Of a DNA stretch of 64,000 nucleotides, positions 46,646 through 55,155 are shown in pieces. The notes under the pieces were generated by a model that saw only the letters and a list, made by a program, of their open reading frames with translations, did no database searches and was not told the origin of the DNA. The stretch is from Jatrophihabitans endophyticus. GTDB taxonomy: Bacteria > Actinomycetota > Actinomycetes > Mycobacteriales > Jatrophihabitantaceae. The first letter of the stretch is position 1. Each line of letters opens with the position of its first letter. A program made the translations under genes and the position numbers. The stretch is from NCBI RefSeq assembly GCF_900129455.1, contig NZ_FQVU01000001.1:992001-1056000 (forward strand). The letters are read 5' to 3'.

Positions 46646-47905
46646 TCAGTCCGGCGCGGGCTGCCCGTCGTTCCACCGCGGCCCGGTGGCGCGCAGGGCG
46701 AAGAACATCTCGAGCCGCGTCTGCGGATCGTCGATACGGTCGCCGAAGATGTCGCGCAGCCGCTTGAGCCGGTAGCGCACCGTCTGGGGATGGACGCCGA
46801 GCACCTCGGCCATCGCCGGCGCGGACGGGTTCTGTGTGCTGATCCAGTGCAGCAGGGTCATGCCGAGGATGCGCCGGCTGTTGCGCGGCTCGGCGAACAG
46901 CGGCGCGAGGGTGGACCCGACGACGATCTCGGCGAGCAGCGGCTCGGCGTGCACCCACAGCGTGCCGACGTGGTCACGGCAGTCGAGCACCGGCGCGTCG
47001 GCGATGAGCCCGGTACGGGCGAGCTCCAACGTCCGACGGGCCCAGCGCAGTGAGCTCGCGGCGTCCAGTAGCGGGACATCACAGCCGATCGCGACGCGGT
47101 GGTCGGCGAACAGGATCGCGATCTCGTCGCGCATCGCGTCGGTGAGCGGTGCGGGCAGCAGCACCACGGGGTCGTCGGCGTGCAGCGTGCCGAGCGCGCT
47201 CGGGTGCAGCATCCGCACCGACGGCAGCTCCACCCCGGGCGTCGGGCTGATGGCGACGAGCGCCACGCTCTCGGGCACCACCCACCCGCCGGCCGCCGCG
47301 TGCGCGGCCAGCTCGCCGTGCGGTGCGGCCCGGCCGGCGAGCACCAGTTCGAGGACCCGGCCGCGCCACTGGTGCGCGGCGTCGGTGAGCTGGGCCTGTG
47401 CCTCGAGGTAACCCTGGCTGGACTGCTCGGCGAGCGAGTCGATGAAGGCGAACAGCTCCTCGCCGAGATCGCCGAGGATTCCCGCCGGCAACCCGCGCCG
47501 TGCGGCCAGCGCGTGCAGCCGTTTCCACGCCATGCCGGCGCCGATGTGATACGCCGAGCGCAGTGCCTCGGGGCTGCGGCCCTCGTAGGCCATCCCCCGA
47601 CCGAGCCGGTGCAGCGTCTCGTCGAGCTGGGCGCGCGAGGCGTGGGGGTCGGCGACGTGGTCGACGAAGTAGCGCACGGCCTGCGTGATCACGAGCCGCG
47701 TGCTCGTGAGGTTGACCGAGTCGGGGCCGGGGCCGTACTCGGCGATGCGGTGGTGGACCTCGTCGGTGATCTCGGCGGTGAGCTCGTCGAGCACCGGGCG
47801 CATGTAGTGCGCGAGTTCGCGCGGAACGGCGCGGCGGCGGGGGGAGCGACGGCGCGGCGGCCACTCGGGTGCCGCCGCGTCCTCCGGCGCCGTCACGGAC
47901 GGCAC
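46646..47905 (-). CDS. PucR-type transcriptional regulator (first copy)
   Basis: 419 residues from GTG 47905. An N-terminal helical domain resembling RsbRD_N (MRPVLDELTAEITDEVHHRIAEYGPG, later AYHIGAGMAWKRLHALAAR) is followed by a GGDEF-like fold and a PucR C-terminal HTH (AEVLGVHPQTVRYRLKRLRDIFGD and RLEMFFALRA). Such regulators respond to small catabolic signals. It is the last gene, on the minus strand, of the region with five secreted proteins and is separated from them by a terminator (48077-48114), so it has its own promoter in 47906-48076. Domain order matches the second PucR at 52.7-54.0 kb. Confidence 0.85.
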   Translation of the reverse strand: MPSVTAPEDAAAPEWPPRRRSPRRRAVPRELAHYMRPVLDELTAEITDEVHHRIAEYGPGPDSVNLTSTRLVITQAVRYFVDHVADPHASRAQLDETLHRLGRGMAYEGRSPEALRSAYHIGAGMAWKRLHALAARRGLPAGILGDLGEELFAFIDSLAEQSSQGYLEAQAQLTDAAHQWRGRVLELVLAGRAAPHGELAAHAAAGGWVVPESVALVAISPTPGVELPSVRMLHPSALGTLHADDPVVLLPAPLTDAMRDEIAILFADHRVAIGCDVPLLDAASSLRWARRTLELARTGLIADAPVLDCRDHVGTLWVHAEPLLAEIVVGSTLAPLFAEPRNSRRILGMTLLHWISTQNPSAPAMAEVLGVHPQTVRYRLKRLRDIFGDRIDDPQTRLEMFFALRATGPRWNDGQPAPD

Positions 47906-48076
47906 GGGGTGGCGCGGTGGTGCATGGCTGACACGCTAACCCGTACTGGCGAGTTCGGCTGGACGAGGCCCGAAATCCGTTTCGCGTAAGGGAAGCAGGT
48001 GTCAGCACGGACAATTCGTGCACCTGCTGGGTGACGCGGTGTCGCGGTTATCCGAGGCCACCACGGTGGGCGCGGC

Positions 48077-48114
48077 AGTGCGCCGACCCGGTGACAGGAC
48101 CGGGCCGGCGCACT
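48077..48114 (-). terminator. 16-bp stem-loop after the first secreted-protein gene
   Basis: Arms 48077-48092 and 48099-48114 pair with a single mismatch around GACAGG. It is seven bases beyond the stop of the gene at 48122 on the minus strand. There is no U-tract. Confidence 0.75.
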
Positions 48115-48121
48115 CCCCTCC

Positions 48122-48769
48122 CTACTCCACGAAACGGCCGTTGCTCAGCTGGAAGGCAACGGTGTTGTTCGGGCCCGGCACCACGGAGTTGATCAGCGCG
48201 GTGGTCAGCCCGCAGTTGGCGAACTTGCCGATGGTGTACGTGCCGGCGAGCGTGCCGCCCTCGGTGAGGTCGAAGACCTGGCCGTTCGGCGTCGCGACCG
48301 GAATGGAGACCGGCGCCACCGTCTGGCAGCTGTTGCCCTGGAACGTCGGCAACCCCGCGGCCTTCACGTTGGTCAGCCGGATGTAGTACTTCGCGGTCGC
48401 GGAGAGCCGGATCGGCGGCTCCTGCGAGATCTGCCCCTGCAGCCGGCCGACCTGGACGAAGTTCACCGTGGCGCTCACCGGCACGAAGCCCAGGATCTTG
48501 AAGGTCGACTTCGTCGGCGGCAGCGGCAGGTCGGCGGTGAACGTGCCGTCGCCGGAGTCGCTGATGTAGGTCTTGCTCACCGTCGGGCCGAGCGTGATCG
48601 TCGAGTTCGGCTTCTTGATCAGCGACGACCCGTTCGCGTCGTAGTCGATCTCGAACGACCCGGGCGGCGCGTCGGACGCGATCGCCGGCGCGGCCGCGGC
48701 GAACACGCCGCCGGTGACGGCGAGGGCGGCGACGCCGCTCAGGGCTACCTTGCGCAGGGTTCGGTTCAT
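48122..48769 (-). CDS. secreted beta-rich protein (paralogue 1 of a tandem pair)
   Basis: 215 residues from ATG 48769 (GAGAGGAAG upstream). The signal peptide MNRTLRKVALSGVAALAVTG... is cleaved probably after AIA-S (residues 29-32). The mature part, 184 residues from SDAPPG, is rich in Thr/Val/Gly and alternating hydrophobic residues, a typical beta-sandwich. It has two Cys (NSCQTV, FANCGL) that may form a disulfide. It differs from the next gene at 18 of 184 mature positions (90% identical). Probably secreted and free or weakly bound. No known family; a core like that of the longer protein at 51.3-52.7 kb is recognisable. Confidence 0.8.
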   Translation of the reverse strand: MNRTLRKVALSGVAALAVTGGVFAAAAPAIASDAPPGSFEIDYDANGSSLIKKPNSTITLGPTVSKTYISDSGDGTFTADLPLPPTKSTFKILGFVPVSATVNFVQVGRLQGQISQEPPIRLSATAKYYIRLTNVKAAGLPTFQGNSCQTVAPVSIPVATPNGQVFDLTEGGTLAGTYTIGKFANCGLTTALINSVVPGPNNTVAFQLSNGRFVE

Positions 48770-48909
48770 GGTCTTCCTCTCGGACGGCGGCGGGACTGAT
48801 CGAAGGCTGCACCGAAGGCTAGGGACGCAGCCCGCACCGTCGACCGGTCGCGAGACCCTCGCTGGAATGACGGCGAAAACCGGTGCAGCAGGTACGAAAC
48901 CGCCGTCGC

Positions 48910-48943
48910 CGGCCCGTCGCCCGGTACGAACGGGGACGGGCCG
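48910..48943 (-). terminator. stem-loop after the second secreted-protein gene
   Basis: CGGCCCGTC (48910-48918) and GACGGGCCG (48935-48943) form a 9-bp stem, 17 bases downstream of the stop at 48961. It separates the two near-identical genes. Confidence 0.6.
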
Positions 48944-48960
48944 ACGACGTATCGGTCTCG

Positions 48961-49608
48961 CTACTCCACGAAGCGGCCGTTGCTGAGCTGGAAGGTCAGC
49001 GTGTTGTCGGGGCCGGGCACGACCGAGTTGATGAGGCCGGTGGTCAACCCGCAGTTCGCGAACGGCCCGATGGTGTACGTGCCCGACAGCGTGCCGCCGG
49101 TCGTGAGGTCGAACTGCTGGCCGTTCGGCGTGGCGACCGGGATGGTGACCGGCGTGACGGTCTGGCAGGTGTTTCCCTGGAAGGTCGGCAGCCCGGCAGC
49201 CTTCACGTCGGTGAGGCGGATCGTGTAGCGCGCGGTCGCCGTCAGCCGGATCGGCGGCTCCTGCGAGATCTGCCCCTGCAGCCGGCCGACCTGGATGAAA
49301 TTCACCGTGGCGCTCACGGGCACGAACCCGAGGAGCTTGAACGTCGACTTGGTCGGCGGCAGCGGCAGGTCGGCGGTGAAGGTCGCGTCGCCGGAGTCGC
49401 TGATGTAGGTCTTGCTCACCGTGGGGCCGAGCGTGATCGTCGAGTTCGGCTTCTTGATCAGCGACGACCCGTTCGCGTCGTAGTCGATCTCGAACGACCC
49501 GGGCGGCGCGTCGGACGCGACGGCCGGCGCGGCCGCCGCGAGCACGCCCCCCAGCGCGGCGGTGGCGGCGACGAGGCCGGTGGCGATACGGCGGCTGGAA
49601 CGGGTCAT
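48961..49608 (-). CDS. secreted beta-rich protein (paralogue 2 of a tandem pair)
   Basis: 215 residues from ATG 49608 (GGAAGG upstream). Signal peptide MTRSSRRIATGLVAATAALGG..., mature from SDAPPG. It is 90% identical in the mature part to its neighbour, while signal peptides differ more. Conserved Cys pair as in paralogue 1. It follows the gene at 49647 with 38 bases between, so those two may be one transcript. The substitutions are spread and mostly conservative, as expected of a fairly recent duplication that is under selection. Function unknown; a lipid- or surface-binding role is a guess from the location. Confidence 0.8.
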   Translation of the reverse strand: MTRSSRRIATGLVAATAALGGVLAAAAPAVASDAPPGSFEIDYDANGSSLIKKPNSTITLGPTVSKTYISDSGDATFTADLPLPPTKSTFKLLGFVPVSATVNFIQVGRLQGQISQEPPIRLTATARYTIRLTDVKAAGLPTFQGNTCQTVTPVTIPVATPNGQQFDLTTGGTLSGTYTIGPFANCGLTTGLINSVVPGPDNTLTFQLSNGRFVE

Positions 49609-49646
49609 GGTGTCGACCTTCCGGTGGGTTGTGGGATGACGAACGG

Positions 49647-50363
49647 TCAGGTGATGGCGACGGGGTTGTCGGCGGCGACGTCCGCGGCGAGAGTCCACGT
49701 CGCGCTCCACGACATCCGATCACCCTGCTTCCAGACCGATGGCGAGATGCAGTAGGTGGTGGTGCCGCTGCCGTGGACGTTCCACAGCCCGAGCGAGCCG
49801 GGATTCGACGCTGGGACCGCAAGTTGCTTGCTGCTGTTGGTGTACGCCCCCTGCAGCGCGCCCGGAGCGGTCGTCGCGGTTCCCGACGAGGTGAACGAAC
49901 CCGACGGCGCGGCGAAGTCCCACGCGCAGGTCGGGCCGGCGTTAGTCATCAGGTGCGCCCGAACGTTGCCGATCGTGAAGCTGGAGACGCCGCTGGTCGA
50001 GTCGGTGACGTCGATGAACCACACACCGAACCCGGTGATCGTGAACTTCAGTCCGGCGGGCCCCGTGCAATTGGTGAAGGCCGAGCGCGGCGCGTCGACG
50101 GTGCCGATCCTGCCGGCGTTCGAGCCCACCACGACCGTTCCCCGCAGCGTCACCGAAGTGCACGACACCACTTGATTCGTCGTTGTGTCCCTGAAGACGA
50201 AAGTCCCTGACGTCAACGTGACCGGCACGCCCGCCCCCGCGGCGGCATTCCCCGCCGTCACCGTGTACGGCGCGCCGTGCGCGGCCGCCGGCGCGGCGAC
50301 CGGCACGGCGGTCGATGCCAGCCCGAGCGCCGCCAACACGACCCTGGTGCTCCTCCGCTTCAT
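49647..50363 (-). CDS. secreted protein of a second type (paralogue A)
   Basis: 238 residues from ATG 50363 with GGAGGAA seven bases before. Signal peptide MKRRSTRVVLAALGLASTAV... cleaved near AHG-A. The mature part begins APYTVTAGNAAAG and is a Thr/Ser/Gly/Val-rich beta protein. Signatures are NCTGPAGLKF, DVTDSTSGVS, PTCAWDF and LGLWNVHGSGTTTYC. Four Cys are visible, probably two disulfides. It shares these landmarks with the gene at 50451-51170. I know no named family. It is upstream of the paralogue pair in the same direction. Confidence 0.75.
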   Translation of the reverse strand: MKRRSTRVVLAALGLASTAVPVAAPAAAHGAPYTVTAGNAAAGAGVPVTLTSGTFVFRDTTTNQVVSCTSVTLRGTVVVGSNAGRIGTVDAPRSAFTNCTGPAGLKFTITGFGVWFIDVTDSTSGVSSFTIGNVRAHLMTNAGPTCAWDFAAPSGSFTSSGTATTAPGALQGAYTNSSKQLAVPASNPGSLGLWNVHGSGTTTYCISPSVWKQGDRMSWSATWTLAADVAADNPVAIT

Positions 50364-50400
50364 GTGCGTTCCTCCCGATCGACGGGGCGTCCATCGCCGA

Positions 50401-50433
50401 CGGCGACCCCGCGCGGGTGGCGCGGGGCCGCCG
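50401..50433 (-). terminator. stem-loop between the second-type secreted-protein genes
   Basis: A 13-position stem with one mismatch (inner arms CCCCGCG 50407-50413 and CGCGGGG 50421-50427), 17 bases after the stop at 50451 on the minus strand. Confidence 0.6.
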
Positions 50434-50450
50434 TGACGATCAGCGACCCG

Positions 50451-51170
50451 TCAGTTGATGGCGACGGGGTTGTTGGCCGCGACGTCGGCCACGATCTTGT
50501 AGGTGGCCGAGAACGACGCCGGGTCACCCTGAGCGAGGACCGAGGCCGCCACGCAGTAGGTGGTCGTACCCGAGCCGTGCACGTTCCAGAGCCCGAGGCT
50601 GCCGGCGGTCACCGCCGGAACGGCGAGGTTCTGCGACGAGTTGGTGTAGTTGCCTGCCACCGTGCCGGGGTTCACAGTCGACGTGCCCGACGAGACGAAG
50701 GACCCGGTGTTGCTGCCGACATCGAAGGCGCAGGTCGGGCCCGCGGTGCTGACCACGTGCGCCCGGATGTTGGTCACCGTGCCGGTCGAGACGCCGCTCG
50801 TCGAGTCGGTGATGTTGATGTTCCACGTGCCGTACCCGGTGACCGCGAACTTGAGCCCGGCCGGGCCCGTGCAGTTGCTGAACGACGCACCCGTGCCGTT
50901 GACGGTGGCGACCGGCGTGCCGTTCGAGCTGCCGGTGGTGATCGAGCCCTTCAGCGACGACGCCGTGCAGTTCAAGGTCACCCCGGTCTTGGTGTCCTTG
51001 AATGCCACGGCGCCCGACGTGCCCGTGACCGCGACCGCGGTGCCCGAACCCGCCGACCCTGCGGTGACGGTGAACGGCGCCGGGTGGGCGAGCGCAGTGG
51101 TCGCGGTGAGCAGGCCGGCGGCGGCGACCGTGCCGCCGAGCAGCAGCGTCCGTGTGAGCAGAGACCTCAT
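50451..51170 (-). CDS. secreted protein of a second type (paralogue B)
   Basis: 239 residues from ATG 51170 (AAAGGA upstream). Signal peptide MRSLLTRTLLLGGTVAAAGLL... with cleavage near ALA-H. The mature part starts HPAPFTVTAGSAG and contains the same landmarks as paralogue A (NCTGPAGLKF, ITDSTSGVS, PTCAFDV, LGLWNVHGSGTTTYC) plus an end of the type ADVAANNPVAIN. The two are clearly homologous but far less alike than the pair at 48-49.6 kb. Mostly beta structure with likely disulfides. Each may recognise a related ligand. The gap to the next gene upstream (51171-51342) holds nothing I can name beyond promoter space. Confidence 0.75.
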   Translation of the reverse strand: MRSLLTRTLLLGGTVAAAGLLTATTALAHPAPFTVTAGSAGSGTAVAVTGTSGAVAFKDTKTGVTLNCTASSLKGSITTGSSNGTPVATVNGTGASFSNCTGPAGLKFAVTGYGTWNINITDSTSGVSTGTVTNIRAHVVSTAGPTCAFDVGSNTGSFVSSGTSTVNPGTVAGNYTNSSQNLAVPAVTAGSLGLWNVHGSGTTTYCVAASVLAQGDPASFSATYKIVADVAANNPVAIN

Positions 51171-51342
51171 CGGGGGTCCTTTCCCTCGGGAGAATGGCTG
51201 ACGCCGACGAACGCTAGGAGCGGTCGGCCGACCTGGGAATGCCTGCGAAGGGCCTATTCGCGACCATCGCCACTTGTTGCGCGTACGGAACGATTCACGC
51301 CGACGAGTTCGTGCGCAGCGCACGAGAACCCGCGCTCGACGA

Positions 51343-52683
51343 TCATCGCGTCCCACCCGTCACGAGGCGCGCGAGCGCCGGCGACATCGACTCAACCGCG
51401 TTGCGGCGTACGGCTGGCGGCAACCCACGCACCGCCCGCCGCAGCCGATCCCGCTGAGCGGCGGTCAACGGGAGATCGGCTGACGCGGCGTGCCGTAACG
51501 AAGTGCGCTGCGCCGGCTGCGTGGCCGGCTGCATCCGCTTGACCGGGTAGGCCGGGCAGTCGAGCGGACGGTAGGGGTTGTCGCACTGGTAGAAAGCGGT
51601 CGCCAGCCGCAGCGTCACCGGATTGCGCGAGCCGGAGGCCAACGCGGTCATCAACGGGTCCAGCGATCGCGCGCCGTCGCGACACCCGGTGAACGCGGGG
51701 ATGGCCAGGTTGGCAGCCAGCCGGCCGGTGCGGTTCGCGCCGTCCTGCGTCGCGTTCAGCGGTTGGAATCCACCCGGACGACCGACCAGCGAGTCCGGGT
51801 CCGCGTCGTTGGCGAAGAAACCGGTCGGGTCTGCGCCCGCCAGCCGTGCCGGCGTGGCGGTATGGCAGCGATCTCCTACCCGCAGCGGGACCCCGTCGAC
51901 GGCCACGTCGCTGATGCGGACGTCCACCACACCGGAGAGCGTGACCGTCTGGACGAAGGCGAGATCGGCCGCGGGCGCAGGCACCGGATAGCCCTCGATC
52001 CTCGTGCCTGCGGGCAATAGGGACGACTCCGCCACGAGACGCAACGTCAACGGCGCGACGGTGCCACCCCGACCCTTCGGCTGGGTGAGGTGGACGGTGG
52101 CCGTGACGGGCACCGAGCCGAAGGCCAGCAGCCGCACCCGGGTCGGCGGGAATGTGCCGTAACGCAGTGGCGCGCCGCGTGGGGACGAGACCCAGACCTG
52201 ACCGGTCGCCCCCGTCCAGGTGACGGAACCGAGGTCGTCCGCCGACGTCGCGGGGGGATGTTCGATGTCGTCCTTGGGGCAGGTGGACGTGTCGATGGGA
52301 TCCGGGCAGCAGGTCTGAATCGTCAGACCACCCCCGAGGGGGAGCACGAGGCACGCCTTGATGTGCGCGAACATCACCGCGTCGCGCACGGCCACGGTCA
52401 CCTTCGATCGCGCGGTCGTGGCCGCGGCGCTGCCCACCCGCCCCACGTAGGGCTGCTTCACGTCGTTCGGCGCGGCGGACTCGTACACCGGCAACGGCGG
52501 GATGCCGTAGCGGGCACCGGCAGCAGGCGCCGCGACCGTGTCGGCCGGCGCGGCGGCCGCGATCCTGCTGGCAGGTGCACCGCCGGCCAAGCCGTCGGGA
52601 CGGGCGTCCGCGCTGACCGCGACGCCGCACGCCGCGAGCAGGACGACCGCGCCGACGGCGCGGCGGCCGAGGCGGCGCCTCAT
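51343..52683 (-). CDS. large secreted protein with the beta-rich core of the paralogue pair
   Basis: 446 residues from ATG 52683, overlapping the PucR stop (ATGA). Signal peptide MRRRLGRRAVGAVVLLAACGV.... The middle part (RVRLLAFGSVPVTATVHLTQPKG, VDVRISDVAVDGVPLRVGDRCHT) lines up with FKLLGFVPVSATVNFIQVGR and IRLTDVKAAGLPTFQGNTCQT of the small pair, so I class it with them. It has at least eight Cys (CCPDPID, TCPKDD), which suggests several disulfides. The C-terminal part carries Arg-rich helices (AQRDRLRRAVRGL). Translation is coupled to the regulator, which is good evidence that their roles are linked. Function unknown. Confidence 0.75.
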   Translation of the reverse strand: MRRRLGRRAVGAVVLLAACGVAVSADARPDGLAGGAPASRIAAAAPADTVAAPAAGARYGIPPLPVYESAAPNDVKQPYVGRVGSAAATTARSKVTVAVRDAVMFAHIKACLVLPLGGGLTIQTCCPDPIDTSTCPKDDIEHPPATSADDLGSVTWTGATGQVWVSSPRGAPLRYGTFPPTRVRLLAFGSVPVTATVHLTQPKGRGGTVAPLTLRLVAESSLLPAGTRIEGYPVPAPAADLAFVQTVTLSGVVDVRISDVAVDGVPLRVGDRCHTATPARLAGADPTGFFANDADPDSLVGRPGGFQPLNATQDGANRTGRLAANLAIPAFTGCRDGARSLDPLMTALASGSRNPVTLRLATAFYQCDNPYRPLDCPAYPVKRMQPATQPAQRTSLRHAASADLPLTAAQRDRLRRAVRGLPPAVRRNAVESMSPALARLVTGGTR

Positions 52684-53978
52684 CGACTCGCCGCCCCGGC
52701 CGAGGCATTGCCGCCGCTGTTGCCGGTGCGCGCTGCGCTCGCCGCCTGCCGCTCCCACAGCGGGAGCGCGGCGCGCAGCGCAAGCATCAGTTCGAGGCGC
52801 GCGGTGCGCTCGTGCAGGGCGTCGCCGAACATCTTCTCCAGCTGCGTGCACTGGTAGCGCAGGGTCTGACGGTGCTTGTCGAGCACACCGGGCTCCTCGG
52901 CGTTGAGTGTTCCGAATTCCAGCCAGGCCGAGAGCAGCCTGCCGTACTTGACCCGCTTCGCCGGCGAGAGCGGCAGCAGCGGCGTGAGACGTGAGGACGC
53001 CAGCGCGCGAGCGGCCTCGCGCCCGGAGTCGAGCAGCAGCTCGATCAGCAGGTCGTCGCACGTCACCACGTGATCGCAGGCGCGCTCGCGGGCGTCGTGG
53101 CGCAATCGCAGCCGGTGCGCCAGCCGAGCCGCGGAGCCGACCTCGGCGAGCGGCACCGTCGGGCTCACCGCGAAGAGCGGGTCGCCGTGCCCCGCGGCCG
53201 CGCGGGCGCGCAGCATCGTGACGTCGAGCGGGCCGGGCACGATCGCCACGTGCCGCTCGGCGAGCGGCGCGGCCAGCGCACCCGCGCCGAACAACGTGGC
53301 CACCCGGTCGTCGCCACCGCAGATCTCGATCACCGTCACGGTGGCCGGCAGCGGCCAGGCGGCGCGACCAGCGGCGTCGGCGAGCTGGCGACGGCTGTAG
53401 CCGTCACGGTGCACCAGCATGGCCAGCAGCTCGGCCCGCGCCTGCGCGTGGTCGACGAGGGCTTCCCGCTCCTGCGCGTACCCCTCGGCCGAGAGTCGGG
53501 CGAGCTCGTCGATGAAGCCGAAGACCGACGACGACAGCGAGGCCATCACGTCACGGGGCACGCCCTGCTCGTGCTCCCACGTCAACAGCCGCTGCATCAC
53601 GACCTGTGAGGCGATGCGGTACGCACTCTGCAACGTGTCGTGGCTGCGCCCGGCCCGGGCCTCGTGCCGGCCGAGGCGGCGGAAGGTCTCGACCCCCTGC
53701 GTCGGCAGCGGCGTGCCCGAGGCGATCGAGCGCATGAACATGCCGAGCGACTGCCGCACCGCCTGTTGGGTCTCGGCGGAGATGACGCCGGTCGGGTCGC
53801 TCGCGTACTCGCCGATCTCGGCCCGGACCCGCGCGGCGATGTCGCGCGCGATGTCGGGCAGCGCCTCGGCCGCGGTCTCGAGCCACAGCCGTGGGAGCAC
53901 CGGCCCGTCGTCGTTGACGGCACAACGAATCGCGGTCGTGGTGACACCTCCCCGTCCGGGTGAGCCGGGATTACTCAC
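52680..53978 (-). CDS. PucR-type transcriptional regulator (second copy)
   Basis: 432 residues if GTG 53978 is used. GTG 53900 would give 406, and no good ribosome site fits either, so the start is unsure. The N-terminal helical part (DIARDIAARVRAEIGEYAS; YRIASQVVMQRLLTWEHEQGV) matches the first PucR in layout, and the C-terminal DKHRQTLRYQCTQLEKMFGD ... RLELMLALRAALPL is a PucR HTH, with the usual VRYRL changed to LRYQC. It leads the gene for the large secreted protein by ATGA and is divergent from the Mce operon, with 184 bases between. It is the best candidate for a regulator of both. Confidence 0.8.
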   Translation of the reverse strand: MSNPGSPGRGGVTTTAIRCAVNDDGPVLPRLWLETAAEALPDIARDIAARVRAEIGEYASDPTGVISAETQQAVRQSLGMFMRSIASGTPLPTQGVETFRRLGRHEARAGRSHDTLQSAYRIASQVVMQRLLTWEHEQGVPRDVMASLSSSVFGFIDELARLSAEGYAQEREALVDHAQARAELLAMLVHRDGYSRRQLADAAGRAAWPLPATVTVIEICGGDDRVATLFGAGALAAPLAERHVAIVPGPLDVTMLRARAAAGHGDPLFAVSPTVPLAEVGSAARLAHRLRLRHDARERACDHVVTCDDLLIELLLDSGREAARALASSRLTPLLPLSPAKRVKYGRLLSAWLEFGTLNAEEPGVLDKHRQTLRYQCTQLEKMFGDALHERTARLELMLALRAALPLWERQAASAARTGNSGGNASAGAASR

Positions 53979-54034
53979 CGAGATCACAAGGATTGAGGTT
54001 GTATCACGACTGCGGTGCCGCTGACCACCAACTC

Positions 54035-54063
54035 TTGTGCGATGCGAAATGTCTGGGTAACGT
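54035..54063 (+). promoter_or_regulatory. possible promoter of the mce operon
   Basis: TTGTGC (54035-54040), 17 bases, TAACGT (54058-54063) is a weak -35/-10 candidate in the 184-bp gap between PucR and the ATPase gene, about 100 bases from the start at 54163. An imperfect inverted pair GATCACAAG (53981-53989) / CTTGTGCGAT (54034-54043) overlaps it and might be a regulator site. Confidence 0.25.
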
Positions 54064-54162
54064 TCCGCCGCGCCCGGCCGGATGCGACCCAGGTCACTTT
54101 TCGGTCGGGCGATCGTCGGTGCGCACGGCCGGTTCGCACCCGTTCGCCAGGGGGAGGTGTGC

Positions 54163-55155
54163 GTGGGCGTCGAGGTCCGGGTCGAGGCGCTGTCCAAGTC
54201 GTTCGGGCGCCAGAACATCTGGCACAACGTCAGCCTCACGCTGCCCGCCGGCGAGATCAGCGCGCTGCTGGGGCCGTCGGGCACGGGCAAGTCGGTGTTC
54301 CTCAAGAGCCTGATCGGGCTGATCCGGCCCGAGGGCGGCCGCTGCCTGGTCGACGGCGTCGACACCGTCTCGGCCGACGAGAAGACGCTGCTGCGCACCC
54401 GCCGCCAGTTCGGGGTGCTCTTCCAGGACGGCGCGCTCTTCGGCTCGCTACCCGTCTACGACAACGTCGCCTTCCCGCTGCGCGAGCACACCCGCAAGAC
54501 CGAGGCCGAGATCCGCTCCATCGTCATGGAGAAGCTCGCGATGGTCGGGCTCGTCGGCACCGAGCGCAAGCTGCCGGGCGAGATCTCCGGCGGCATGCGC
54601 AAGCGTGCCGGCCTCGCCCGCGCGCTCGTCCTCGATCCCGAGATCATCCTGTGCGACGAGCCCGACAGCGGGCTCGACCCCGTGCGCACCGCGCTGCTGG
54701 GCCAGCTGCTGATGGATCTCAACGCACAGACCGACGCCACGATCCTCGTCGTCACCCACAACATCAGCCTGGCCCGCACGCTGCCGGACAACCTCGGCAT
54801 GCTCTTCCGGCGCGAGCTCGTGATGTTCGGCCCCCGCGAGGTGCTGCTGACCAGCGACGAGCCGGTGATCGGGCAGTTCCTCAACGGCCGGCGCACCGGC
54901 CCCATCGGCATGGCCGAGGAGAAGGACCAGGCCCTGCTCGACGCCGAGCGTCACCTCGACCCGGGCGAGGACGAGGTGCGTGGACTCGTACCCCAGCTCG
55001 AACCCACCCCGGGGCTGCCCGAGCGGCGCGGGCTCGCCCGCCACCGGCACCGGCTCGGCGAGGGCTGGCACACGCTGCCGGAGCATACCCGGGCCGCCGT
55101 CACCGCCGCGCACGAGGCCGAACAGGCGCAGCGTCGCACGGCGGCCGCCTCGTGA
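54163..55155 (+). CDS. Mla/Mce ABC transporter ATPase (MlaF/MceG-like)
   Basis: 330 residues from GTG 54163, with GGGGAGG at 54151-54157. GPSGTGKSVFLKSLIGL is Walker A, SGGMRKRAGLARAL the signature (the SGGMRKR form is typical of Mla/Mce ATPases), DEPDSGLDP Walker B and LVVTHN the switch. A C-terminal extension of about 80 residues beyond the core is usual for MceG. The ATPase drives lipid or sterol import by the YrbE-Mce complex. In mycobacteria the gene is away from mce; here it is the first gene of the operon. It overlaps the next gene (GTGA). Confidence 0.93.
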   Translation: MGVEVRVEALSKSFGRQNIWHNVSLTLPAGEISALLGPSGTGKSVFLKSLIGLIRPEGGRCLVDGVDTVSADEKTLLRTRRQFGVLFQDGALFGSLPVYDNVAFPLREHTRKTEAEIRSIVMEKLAMVGLVGTERKLPGEISGGMRKRAGLARALVLDPEIILCDEPDSGLDPVRTALLGQLLMDLNAQTDATILVVTHNISLARTLPDNLGMLFRRELVMFGPREVLLTSDEPVIGQFLNGRRTGPIGMAEEKDQALLDAERHLDPGEDEVRGLVPQLEPTPGLPERRGLARHRHRLGEGWHTLPEHTRAAVTAAHEAEQAQRRTAAAS

